Assembly: GCF_002777975.1 (NCBI RefSeq)
Contig: NZ_NGVS01000031.1
Span: 186,563 to 250,562 of the forward strand
Length of the DNA: 64,000 nt
Reading direction: 5' to 3'
Source of the DNA: Shewanella carassii
GTDB taxonomy: Bacteria > Pseudomonadota > Gammaproteobacteria > Enterobacterales > Shewanellaceae
Shown: positions 37,797-45,600 of the stretch, piece after piece
How the letters are laid out: each line of letters opens with the position of its first letter
How positions within the stretch are numbered: the first letter of the stretch is position 1
The notes under the pieces: model-generated
What the model was told of the DNA's origin: nothing
What the model saw: only the letters and a program-made list of their open reading frames with translations
Database searches by the model: none
Position numbers and translations under genes: made by a program

Positions 37797-39241
37797 CTGA
37801 GAAACACCTTCAACAGCAGCTTCTGGATCCCCTTGCCGTAGGGAGGATGCACCAGTTTGCCGGTATTGAATCGCCCCCGGGACAGCACAGTGCGGGCGTG
37901 GCTGAAGGTGCGAAAACCTTCCTGCCCGTGGTAGTGCCCCATGCCGGACGGGCCTATGCCTCCAAAGGGGGCATCGTCGGCGGCCACATGAAACACGGTT
38001 TCATTGATACAGACGCCGCCCGAGTGGGTTTGGGACAATACCTTTTGCTGCACTTCTTTATCGAAACTCATCAGATACAGGGCCAAAGGTCTGGGGCGGG
38101 CCTTGATATAGTCGAGCGCCTGCTCCAGCTCTTGATAACTGACCAAGGGCAGTAAAGGGCCGAAGATCTCTTCCTGCATTAGTTTCATATCGTCGCTGAC
38201 CTTGGTCAGCAGCAAGGTGGGCCATTTGCGCTGTTTGGCGCTGGGCAGTTTGCTGAGTGGTTGCTCGCGGTCGGCGGCAAATACCTGTGCCCCTTTGGCG
38301 GTGGCATCTTCCAGGAGGGCGACCAGTCTCGCGGCCTGACGTTCGTTGAGTATCTGGCCATAGTCCGGGGTGTTGTCAAAGTCGGGGTAGAACTGCTGGA
38401 AGCGGCGTCGATAGGCGCTAATAAACTCAGCCTCTTTGCCACTGGGGCAGAGAATATAGTCGGGGGCGACACAAATTTGCCCGGCGTTGAGGCACTTGCC
38501 ATAGATGAGGCGCTCTACCGCTGTCTCCATGGGCATGTCCCGAGCGATTAACACAGGAGACTTGCCTCCCAGCTCAAGAGTCACAGGGGTGAGATTATCG
38601 GCCGCCGCGCGCATTACATGGCGTCCTACCTGAGTCGAGCCGGTAAACAGAAGATGATCGAAGGGCAGGGCGGAGAAACTGGCGGCAATCTCGGCTTCCC
38701 CTTCAATCACACAGACCTCGGAGCCATCGAAGACTTCGGCCAGCAGGGTACGCAGGGCTGCATTGGTGTGGGGAGTAAATTCAGACAGCTTCAACATGGC
38801 GCGGTTACCGGCGGCAATGACTGTGGCCAGCGGACTCAAGGACAACATGATAGGGAAGTTCCACGGCACTATGATGCCCACCACGCCTTTGGGCTGATAC
38901 TCCACCCTGACGCTGGCCGGGGCCAACAATAATCCGGCATGGCGGCGACTGGGTTTCATCCAGCCTTTGAGATGTCTGAGGCTGTAGTTGATCTGGGTAA
39001 CGACCGGCAGTATGTCGGAGATCAGGCTATCGTCGGTCGACCTGTGGCCATAGTCGCGGCTGAGTGCATCCGTGAGCGCTTGCTGGTGTTTCAACAAGGC
39101 TTGTTTTAACGCCTTGAGCTTGGCCTTGCGCTCGTCAAGGCTTGGCATGGGGGCGGCACTGAAAGCCTGGCGCTGCACGGTGAATTTTTGCAGCAGTTGC
39201 TGATTTTCCACTGTGAGCGGCTCTGGGTAAACAAGCGACAT
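37793..39241 (-). CDS. Aldehyde dehydrogenase (coniferyl-aldehyde type)
   Basis: Encodes 482 residues of the NAD(P)-dependent aldehyde dehydrogenase superfamily. Cofactor and catalytic regions are intact: VGIIVPWNFPIML, FTGSTQVGRHVM, VTLELGGKSP (general-base Glu) and GKCLNAGQICVAPDYIL (nucleophile Cys). The C-terminal GPSGMGHYHGQEGFRTFSHAR is typical of the coniferyl-aldehyde/fatty-aldehyde clade. AAAGGAGG precedes the start. Its product detoxifies an aldehyde to the acid; the exact substrate is not predictable. Confidence 0.92.
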   Translation of the reverse strand: MSLVYPEPLTVENQQLLQKFTVQRQAFSAAPMPSLDERKAKLKALKQALLKHQQALTDALSRDYGHRSTDDSLISDILPVVTQINYSLRHLKGWMKPSRRHAGLLLAPASVRVEYQPKGVVGIIVPWNFPIMLSLSPLATVIAAGNRAMLKLSEFTPHTNAALRTLLAEVFDGSEVCVIEGEAEIAASFSALPFDHLLFTGSTQVGRHVMRAAADNLTPVTLELGGKSPVLIARDMPMETAVERLIYGKCLNAGQICVAPDYILCPSGKEAEFISAYRRRFQQFYPDFDNTPDYGQILNERQAARLVALLEDATAKGAQVFAADREQPLSKLPSAKQRKWPTLLLTKVSDDMKLMQEEIFGPLLPLVSYQELEQALDYIKARPRPLALYLMSFDKEVQQKVLSQTHSGGVCINETVFHVAADDAPFGGIGPSGMGHYHGQEGFRTFSHARTVLSRGRFNTGKLVHPPYGKGIQKLLLKVFLR

Positions 39242-39280
39242 TTTGCCTCCTTTGGCAGCCGTTAGACTGTCTTTAAAATA

Positions 39281-39298
39281 ACCGACTGATTAGTCGGT
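39281..39298. promoter_or_regulatory. TetR-type operator
   Basis: Palindrome ACCGACT-GATT-AGTCGGT, 40 bp upstream of the aldehyde dehydrogenase start. The form fits AcrR/TetR operators, so autoregulation by the co-transcribed TetR protein is likely. Confidence 0.65.
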
Positions 39299-39440
39299 CT
39301 GATGTTAGTTCAGTCTGCGTCTGTTGGCAATAACCCGGCTATATTTGATGTGGATCACAGAATGCGTTACGGCCGCCAACTAGACTGAAATCGAATAGAT
39401 GGGGCTTTGTTTTTGAAATCGTTGACATAAGGAATTGATG

Positions 39441-39824
39441 ATGAGCTTGAACATGCATGGTATTTCAATCGGAATTGAGCGTTATGGTGATGACGATTTC
39501 TTTGTCACCATGAAAGCCGTGGGAAAACTGACCCACGAAGACTATGAATATATGGTGCCTATGCTGGAGTCGGCGATAGCCGGTGTGAAGGATCCGGATA
39601 TTTACGCCCTGCTGGATGTCACCGAAATGGATGGTTGGGAAGCCAGAGCCATGTGGGACGATCTCAAGTTGGGGATCAAGCATGGGAGTCATTTCGAGAA
39701 GATTGCCATCATAGGCAATACCAGTTTGCAGGAATGGATGACCAAGATGGCCGACTGGTTCACTCCCTTAGATGTGAAGTTCTTTGTCGACCGTCTCGAT
39801 GCCATCGACTGGCTGAAAGACTAA
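39441..39824 (+). CDS. STAS/SpoIIAA-like domain protein
   Basis: The ATG at 39441 (AAGGA seven bases upstream) gives about 127 residues; a second ATG at 39438 and a TTG at 39435 are in frame. A single SpoIIAA-like (DUF3478) domain is visible: VGKLTHEDYEYMVPMLES, IYALLDVTEMDGWEARAMWDDL, KHGSHFEKIAIIG and VKFFVDRLDAIDWL. These cytoplasmic proteins share the STAS/CRAL-TRIO fold; their role is not established. Monocistronic with a strong terminator. Confidence 0.88.
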   Translation: MSLNMHGISIGIERYGDDDFFVTMKAVGKLTHEDYEYMVPMLESAIAGVKDPDIYALLDVTEMDGWEARAMWDDLKLGIKHGSHFEKIAIIGNTSLQEWMTKMADWFTPLDVKFFVDRLDAIDWLKD

Positions 39825-39841
39825 ACCGTCTTGCCATGAAA

Positions 39842-39880
39842 TGCCCGCGACCTGTGAGGAGGCGCGGGCGTTTTTTTATT
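39842..39880 (+). terminator. Rho-independent terminator
   Basis: GCCCGCG ... CGCGGGC stem (about 39842-39868) followed by GTTTTTTT. It lies directly after the STAS-protein gene and overlaps the 3' end of the convergent gene by a few bases. Confidence 0.88.
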
Positions 39881-41120
39881 GCCATTCTAACAAGGTTTTG
39901 AGCTGCTCGCTGCGCTCTTGAGTCAAGAGTGCCTGCCACTCCTGCTCAGTGGTAGAGCCTTTAAGTGCGGCAAATAGACGCGCATTGCTGTCGCGGTATT
40001 TAAGCCACAACCGCTGCACCGCGCGAAGGTCTTCTTTGGTCACTTCAAACATATAAAGCTCTGGGTCATCCGCCGGGCGCAGTTTCTTCATCAAGGCGCG
40101 GTACACCTGGTTGAGCTCTTTGTCGGCGCTGGCAAAGTCAGGGAAAGTGCTCACCACTTGCTCTTCGTTACTGAGCATTTCCAAACGTGCCAGATAGTTT
40201 TGCCGCTGCTCGCTCTGGGAGCCGATAATAAAGGCGCTGCGCCCGCTGCCGCCATGGCCTTCCTCCCTTGAGGTTTTCGCTTGCAGCCACAGCTCGAATG
40301 CGCTGTTGGCCGACTCGAGTAATTTAAGCGGCGCTTGCCCCAGGCGTTGTTTGATACTTTGGTTGATCCGCTCTTGTTTGGCGAGGCGTTGTTGCTCCAG
40401 CCGCTGTTCTTCCCGGGAGGCACAAAAGCCCATTCCCATGCCGCTGGTAATCGCGCTGCAGAGATCAAATTCAGTGGTCTGTTTGGCACCGGGGTCGAGT
40501 TTGAGCCTGTCTTTGACGGCGATATCCAGCTCGGCCGGTACCTCGGCGCCATAACAGACGAGCTGTAGCACCTGGCGATCATAATTGTTGCCATCTTGCA
40601 GTTTGGAGAGATTCTCGGCCTGTTGCCACAAACGATAGCTATAGCCTTCCTCTAAGGGAGCGCTCAGAGCATTAAGCCGGTTGAAATCGGGCTTGCCGAC
40701 ATAGATGCAGGCATCCAGCGTGGTTTGATAGTCAAAGCTAAAGTCCGGATGGTGACTTTGATACTGTTTTAACACCTCGCCCAGCCTGAGCGGGTCGGCA
40801 CTATTTGCTGAGCCGCCGCGGGTCAACAGGCGCTCTGTCAGGTAATAGAATGCCTTGGGGTGACCGGCCTTTGCCGCCTGGCTTAAATGGGCTATGTCTT
40901 CGGCCAAAGGTAAGGAATAACTGTAGCTCAGCATGAAGTGGGCTTCGCTGCTGCCAAGGGCCGCGGCTCGTTCAAAGAGCGGCTTGGCCTGCTGGCTCTG
41001 TCCGGCTTGTTGCAGCGCCTTGGCTTCTTCTACCAGACTGGCGGCATCCTCGGCGTAAACCGGGGTAAAAATAATCACCAATAGGCTTACGGTTGTGGCT
41101 AAATGGAGTAAAGTATTCAT
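39876..41120 (-). CDS. Exported protein with Sel1-like repeats and LprI-like domain
   Basis: Encodes 414 residues with a signal peptide (LATTVSLLVIIFTPVYA, cleaved near residue 23). An N-terminal Sel1/TPR-like helical region (about 25-110: VEEAKALQQAGQSQQAKPLF, AAALGSSEAHFMLSYSY) is followed by a charged middle with cysteines. The C-terminal 95 residues match the lysozyme-inhibitor LprI-type domain (DUF1311: ADKELNQVYRALMKKL, LRAVQRLWLKYRDSNARLF, LLTQERSEQLK). Periplasmic. Inhibition of lysozyme is only inferred from the domain. Confidence 0.75.
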   Translation of the reverse strand: MNTLLHLATTVSLLVIIFTPVYAEDAASLVEEAKALQQAGQSQQAKPLFERAAALGSSEAHFMLSYSYSLPLAEDIAHLSQAAKAGHPKAFYYLTERLLTRGGSANSADPLRLGEVLKQYQSHHPDFSFDYQTTLDACIYVGKPDFNRLNALSAPLEEGYSYRLWQQAENLSKLQDGNNYDRQVLQLVCYGAEVPAELDIAVKDRLKLDPGAKQTTEFDLCSAITSGMGMGFCASREEQRLEQQRLAKQERINQSIKQRLGQAPLKLLESANSAFELWLQAKTSREEGHGGSGRSAFIIGSQSEQRQNYLARLEMLSNEEQVVSTFPDFASADKELNQVYRALMKKLRPADDPELYMFEVTKEDLRAVQRLWLKYRDSNARLFAALKGSTTEQEWQALLTQERSEQLKTLLEWQ

Positions 41121-41209
41121 AGGGTGCTTAAAAGTTTTTCAATATAACTTGTTGATATTGTTCGGCAGGTATCTCATCAGTCGATGCCCGCCGTGTCAAG
41201 GAGGTCGCT

Positions 41210-41641
41210 ATGCGTAACAAAGATATCCTCTGGCCCACTGATTTCAGTGATACGGCCGCCAACGCCTTGAGATATGCCATTGAAATGGCCAACCTCTATC
41301 ATGTTGGGCTGCGGATTTTGCACGTGGTAGATCAACCTATAGGTGATGAAAACTATCAGCTGTTGATCATCACTCCGGAAGAGCTGGCACAAACCATGGA
41401 AAAGGCCGCCGCCGAGAAGATGCATGAGTTGCTGGCCAAGCTGAAAAGCCCACTGAAGATTGAAACTGTTATTCGCCGCGGTGACGCGGTTGAAGAGATC
41501 TTGGATGAAGCCGAGTCTGCCGATGTTGGCATGATAGTGATTGCCAGCCATGGTCGCAGTGGCCTGGCCCATTTTCTCAGCACCAATGTGGCCGAGGCCG
41601 TGGCCAACAAGGCTCGCTGCCCCGTGCTGGTGGTGAAGTAG
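41210..41641 (+). CDS. Universal stress protein (UspA family)
   Basis: Encodes 143 residues with a perfect AAGGAGG site five bases before the ATG. The Usp fold is evident: DILWPTDFSDTAANALRYAIEMA at the N terminus, LRILHVVD, VIRRGDAVEEILDEAE, and the ATP-binding-type motif MIVIASHGRSGLAHFLSTNVAEAV (G-2x-G-9x-G-S/T-like) at about 104-127. Cytoplasmic stress protein, probably nucleotide-binding. Monocistronic. Confidence 0.92.
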   Translation: MRNKDILWPTDFSDTAANALRYAIEMANLYHVGLRILHVVDQPIGDENYQLLIITPEELAQTMEKAAAEKMHELLAKLKSPLKIETVIRRGDAVEEILDEAESADVGMIVIASHGRSGLAHFLSTNVAEAVANKARCPVLVVK

Positions 41642-41666
41642 CAAGTCGATGCGGCTTGAATGAGTA

Positions 41667-42230
41667 CTAGAACGAGGAGCCGGGTTGCTCGAGAAAGGCC
41701 AGTTCCTCGGCAGTCGACTGTCGTCCTAATATGGCATTGCGATGGGGATAGCGGCCAAACCTGTCAATAATCGCCTTGTGCCTCAACTCAAAGTCATAGT
41801 TGTCCCTGGTCTGTTCCGAGGCGAATAGTTCCAGGGCTTTTTGATGGATAAGCGCCGACTCGCTGTGCATAAAGGGCATATAGAGGAATGCCAGCATAGG
41901 GGCTTGCAGTAGTTTGTCGGCGCCTATGCTGATCGCCTCCTGCGCTAGAGCCAAGGCCATGGGATCGGCACTGAAGGCATCGGGAGTATCACGGTGAATG
42001 TTGCGCGAGAACTGATCCAGCAGCAAAATTTCCGCCAGGCGTCCTTGTGGCGTTTGCCGCGAATGCCATAACTCGCCCTGACGGGCAGCATTCAGCAAGG
42101 CGCCGAAACGGCGCTCAATTGTTTGGTCAAACTCAGGATCCTTGCCCCACCAGGCCTTGGGACTTATCTCTTCAAACCAAAAATGGATTATCTGTTGTGG
42201 CCTGTACTCGGAGACGATTTGCGCTGACAT
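41667..42230 (-). CDS. DUF924 family protein
   Basis: The ATG at 42230 (AAGGAA six bases upstream) gives about 187 residues; the frame opens at 42278 but that N terminus is not conserved-looking. DUF924 hallmarks are IIHFWFEEISPKAWWGKDPEFD, LAEILLLDQFSRNIHRDTPDAF, FLYMPFMHSESALIHQKA and the C-terminal DRFGRYPHRNAILGR. It is a TPR-like all-helical cytoplasmic protein. The biochemical role of the family is unknown. Confidence 0.9.
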   Translation of the reverse strand: MSAQIVSEYRPQQIIHFWFEEISPKAWWGKDPEFDQTIERRFGALLNAARQGELWHSRQTPQGRLAEILLLDQFSRNIHRDTPDAFSADPMALALAQEAISIGADKLLQAPMLAFLYMPFMHSESALIHQKALELFASEQTRDNYDFELRHKAIIDRFGRYPHRNAILGRQSTAEELAFLEQPGSSF

Positions 42231-42255
42231 GGCAATTCCTTCTATTGACCTGAGA

Positions 42256-43743
42256 TTAAATCCAGTTGCTGTGATCATGGGCGATAAGCCTAAGGGTTTG
42301 CGCCGCGATATCCTGCGCCTTGGCCAGCGGGATGGATGGCAGCGTCAGTTCACCGCTGGCCAGTCCCAGCTTGAGACTGGCGAGGCCTCGGCGTTTTTGC
42401 CCCCGGCTTTGGATTAGCTGCAGATGTTGCACCTTGCTCAGAGACACCAACTGCCAACTGTGACCTAGGAGCCCCTTGTGGATCCAGAGATCGTTTTCAA
42501 CCCGCCAAAAACCCCATTGGCGATAGCGCAGATAAAGTGCCGGGACAGCCATTACTCCTGGCAGTAATAGTAGCCAAACTTCTGTCGTCAGCCCCCAAAA
42601 CGCCCATGTCAACGATGCGGGAGTTAAGCACCACAGCGCCCTATAGTAAAACCAGCTCGGGTGAATGGGGTGCCAACGATTGGGAATACGGTCGGCCTTG
42701 CTGCTTCTTTGGTTGAGTCTTTTTAGCAGGCGGCGCACTTCGCCTCTACCGAGCGATGGCACCAACATTTGATGGTTGCTGCTGCCTTCCACCTCATGGC
42801 CTTTTACCTGTTTGAAGCTCAGAGTCCAGCGTTTCAGCCAGCGGGCCAGCAACGACTGCTGCAAGCTGATGAGTTGAATTCTGCGCTGTTTGAGTATGTC
42901 TTGCTGGTGGGACAGCAGGCCGCCGCTACGCTGCAATGTCTCCTGCTCTTGGGTCAGGCGATAGGGAGCATATTTGAGCAGCGCAGCGACTATTGAGATC
43001 ACGGAAAACAGCAGATAGCCAAGGAGCAGCAGGCCTAATAGACACCCCAGTTCCAGCAGCGGGTTGCCGCTTACCTGTTGCTGATGCCAGTCGAAGACTC
43101 GTTTCAGTCCCAGCTCCATCAGTTGAGTGCCTTCGAGCTGGCTGAGTATTGGGCCTGTAATGACGGCAAACCAGACAAAATTATTTTGATACAGGCCAAA
43201 GAGGGCTAACTCTGGCAGAGACTTCTTCACCAGTAAGCGGGAGTTTGGCGGTGCTGAGGTGGGGGCGCTTTCGTCTGTGTGACCCCGAGTCATCAGCTGC
43301 AATCTTAGTGACTGGGCTTGAGTTTGAGTGACGGCGCTTAAGCAGACCTCATCGTCAGTGGATCCCGCAGTTTCCACCAGTAGATTACCCAGTCGCAACG
43401 GCTTGAAATAAAATGGTTGCTCCAGACGCACATTCTGAATTTTGTCTATCGGCAGCTCGACTTTGCGCCTGAACAGGGCGCCACTGTGGACCTCGAGTTT
43501 CCCTGGAATCAAGCGATAACGGAATTTACGCCAGCTCAATAGCCCATGGGCAAAAATCACTACCAGGGTCAATGCCAGCGCCAGTGGCAGCCACACAGAG
43601 TCAAACCCCTGTTGCCAGCCGGTGTAGATAATAGGCACCAGGGCGTAACCGTTGCTGAAGAACTGCTTCAGGCTGGAGAAACTGAAACTGATGATCGCCC
43701 AGGGAGAGAGTGATTGCCAGTCGGCTTGCTGCACCTGGTTCAA
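42256..43743 (-). CDS. Bacterial PH-domain membrane protein (YdbT-like)
   Basis: Encodes 495 residues with three bPH2-type domains, each following a pair of membrane helices (helices near 17-33, 47-65, 180-200, 230-262, 365-400). Domain signatures such as KVELPIDKIQNVRLEQPFYFKPLRLGNLLVET and LVSLSKVQHLQLIQSRGQKRRGLASL are visible. It overlaps the upstream small PH protein by 4 bp, the usual YdbS-YdbT arrangement. The B. subtilis pair is linked to resistance to certain antimicrobial peptides; here function is unknown. Confidence 0.88.
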   Translation of the reverse strand: MNQVQQADWQSLSPWAIISFSFSSLKQFFSNGYALVPIIYTGWQQGFDSVWLPLALALTLVVIFAHGLLSWRKFRYRLIPGKLEVHSGALFRRKVELPIDKIQNVRLEQPFYFKPLRLGNLLVETAGSTDDEVCLSAVTQTQAQSLRLQLMTRGHTDESAPTSAPPNSRLLVKKSLPELALFGLYQNNFVWFAVITGPILSQLEGTQLMELGLKRVFDWHQQQVSGNPLLELGCLLGLLLLGYLLFSVISIVAALLKYAPYRLTQEQETLQRSGGLLSHQQDILKQRRIQLISLQQSLLARWLKRWTLSFKQVKGHEVEGSSNHQMLVPSLGRGEVRRLLKRLNQRSSKADRIPNRWHPIHPSWFYYRALWCLTPASLTWAFWGLTTEVWLLLLPGVMAVPALYLRYRQWGFWRVENDLWIHKGLLGHSWQLVSLSKVQHLQLIQSRGQKRRGLASLKLGLASGELTLPSIPLAKAQDIAAQTLRLIAHDHSNWI

Positions 43744-44348
43744 TTCGGCATCTCCTCCGAGGTTTCACCGCCATCCTTCCCCGCCAAAGCTAACAGGTGT
43801 TGGCGCAATGCTTCGGCGACTTCAATATCCAGCCCGGGTAGGCTGACTTCGGCCGCCGAACTGCCGGCACTGTAGCAGCGCAAACTTGTCAGCCCGAAAT
43901 GGCGCTGTAATGGCCCCTGAGACAGGCTCACATGCTGCAGCCTGCTGGCCGGCATGGCGGTATGGCTCTGCCACCAAAGCCCTTCACGCAGCAAAATGCC
44001 GTATTCACAAACACCATAAGCCATGGCTTCGGCTTGTCTTTGATTGAGCCAGGCCTTGAACCCCAAGAGCAGCAGTGCCAGCATCACAGGCGGGATGAGC
44101 TCAAAGCCACTCAGTTGGGCGCCGAGCAACAGAGCAGGCACCAGCAGCAGTATGACCAGCGCCGTCAGCAGCAAGTTTTGCCACAGTAGTTGTTGGCGGT
44201 AACGAGGAGACAAGGTGAGCAAGGGCTGGCTGTCAAAGCCCAACCACTGCTGTTGAGGCAGGGGCGAGTGCGGCGAGCGGGTATCCATCTGCTTTGAATC
44301 CTTGTGGTCTGACTGCGACAAGAGAGAGTCTATACCATTCGCTATCAA
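43740..44348 (-). CDS. Bacterial PH-domain membrane protein (YdbS-like)
   Basis: Encodes 202 residues from the first ATG; an alternative start at 44288 (MDTRSPHSPLPQQQW) is more likely from family length, and neither has a clear ribosome site. Two helices (about 56-72 and 80-97) precede one bPH2 domain (GVCEYGILLREGLWWQSHT, MPASRLQHVSLSQGPLQRHFGL). First gene of the PH-domain pair. Inner membrane. Role unknown. Confidence 0.85.
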   Translation of the reverse strand: MIANGIDSLLSQSDHKDSKQMDTRSPHSPLPQQQWLGFDSQPLLTLSPRYRQQLLWQNLLLTALVILLLVPALLLGAQLSGFELIPPVMLALLLLGFKAWLNQRQAEAMAYGVCEYGILLREGLWWQSHTAMPASRLQHVSLSQGPLQRHFGLTSLRCYSAGSSAAEVSLPGLDIEVAEALRQHLLALAGKDGGETSEEMPN

Positions 44349-44562
44349 AGTTTTAGCTCACAATCAGCCCTATAGCTCTCAGGCGTTTTACCTCCACCTG
44401 TTTGCGCATGGCGCGTGGATGACAAAGATTTGATGCAGTTCCGGATCCGTAGCGATTGCGCTTGTGTTAACAACTGGATATCAAGTAATTTGGAAGCAAG
44501 ACTTTGTTGCCCGTGCGGCGCATCTTTTCCAAACGCGCCAATACTGGCTGTAAACCATCAGG

Positions 44563-44877
44563 ATGATGAGTATGTTTCAAGCCGATAAGGTATCTAAACA
44601 ACAAACCGCCTTTCTGCGTAAACTCTATCTGGCCCACCTGATAGACGATAACCAACATAATTTGTTGTCCTTACAGAAGGAAACCGGCATGCCGCGCCGC
44701 ACCTTGCAGGATGCCATTGCCGCCTTCGGTGATATAGGTATTCAAGTGGACTTTATTCAGGATGGGCGCCGGAATAACTCAGGACACTATCATATTCGTA
44801 CCTGGGGGCCGATTAACAGCGCTTGGGTCGGCACTCATCTGGAGCAGATCCGCGCCTTGCTGTTCCCCGAGGCCTGA
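44563..44877 (+). CDS. Small winged-helix DNA-binding protein
   Basis: Up to 104 residues; ATGs at 44563, 44566 and 44572 are in frame, and the last is best spaced from CAGG. A winged helix-turn-helix region spans QQTAFLRKLYLAHLIDD, NLLSLQKETGMPRRTLQDAIAAFGDIGIQVDFIQDG (about 13-68) with a beta wing ending GHYHIRTWGPI. The pattern matches the HTH_47-type small regulators. No effector domain is present. Target genes are unknown. Confidence 0.82.
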   Translation: MMSMFQADKVSKQQTAFLRKLYLAHLIDDNQHNLLSLQKETGMPRRTLQDAIAAFGDIGIQVDFIQDGRRNNSGHYHIRTWGPINSAWVGTHLEQIRALLFPEA

Positions 44878-45020
44878 GTTTTTATGGTGGGAGGGGCTGT
44901 GAGGTTCTCTTCTATTCCGGCCACTTTAAGTGGTCATTGTTTTGGGGCTCATCCTCTGTGAGGACTTGGCGCCGCTCGCAATTTTGTGCCCCGAATGTCG
45001 CTTATTCTCGCTAGATAAAA

Positions 45021-45359
45021 TCAGATAAAAGCAAAACTCAGCCAGCTCAGGCCAAGCAAAACCCAAGGTAACCACAACAAACATTTGGTTAGGGCATTGC
45101 TGGACGGTTTTTCCTGTGTCTCAGCGTCGTCATCTGCACAGTGTTGAAGCCGAGTTTTCTGCCGCAGCTCTTGCTTGCGAGCCTTGTCCCTCTCTCTGGC
45201 CTTAATCTTCTGCTGCTTCTTGTATTCGGCAATGCCTTTCTCTATGCCTTGGGCGATCAGTTTAGTTTGCTCTTTGGTCTGGCCCGCCTTTTGAGTGGCT
45301 TTGGCTATACGCATGGCTTCGGATTGGGTCTCGGTAGAAATAGGTTGCTTTTTGCTCAT
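45021..45359 (-). CDS. DUF2956 family protein
   Basis: Encodes 112 residues. A highly charged, Lys/Gln-rich N-terminal half (SEAMRIAKATQKAGQTKEQTKLIAQGIEKGI) precedes a single C-terminal helix (about 92-110, CLLWLPWVLLGLSWLSFAFI). This is the DUF2956 arrangement common in Shewanella and Vibrio. A tail-anchored inner-membrane protein of unknown function. Divergent from the ABC exporter. Confidence 0.88.
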   Translation of the reverse strand: MSKKQPISTETQSEAMRIAKATQKAGQTKEQTKLIAQGIEKGIAEYKKQQKIKARERDKARKQELRQKTRLQHCADDDAETQEKPSSNALTKCLLWLPWVLLGLSWLSFAFI

Positions 45360-45600
45360 GGTGACTTGGGCTGTTGACTGACGACGAGATTATACCCGCC
45401 CGCCGAGAGATGACCACAACCGTGCCTGTGACTTGGCCCATATTGTTGGGGGAGGCGTCGGTATCTTGCCGCGGTCGACATCCAACAAGCTTGGGGCGTG
45501 CGCTGTTGGTTCATCTGGGCGCGGGAAACCTTCCCTTTGCTGGACTCACCGGCGCTTTGGCGCCACAATCCTGATTAACAGTCATTGTCTGGATTTTCGC

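Noticed and set aside
45433..45600. N-terminal extension of the ABC exporter frame
   Set aside because: The translation before SAPQIASARILPW is Gly/Ser/Arg-rich and unlike exporter N termini; treated as non-coding.
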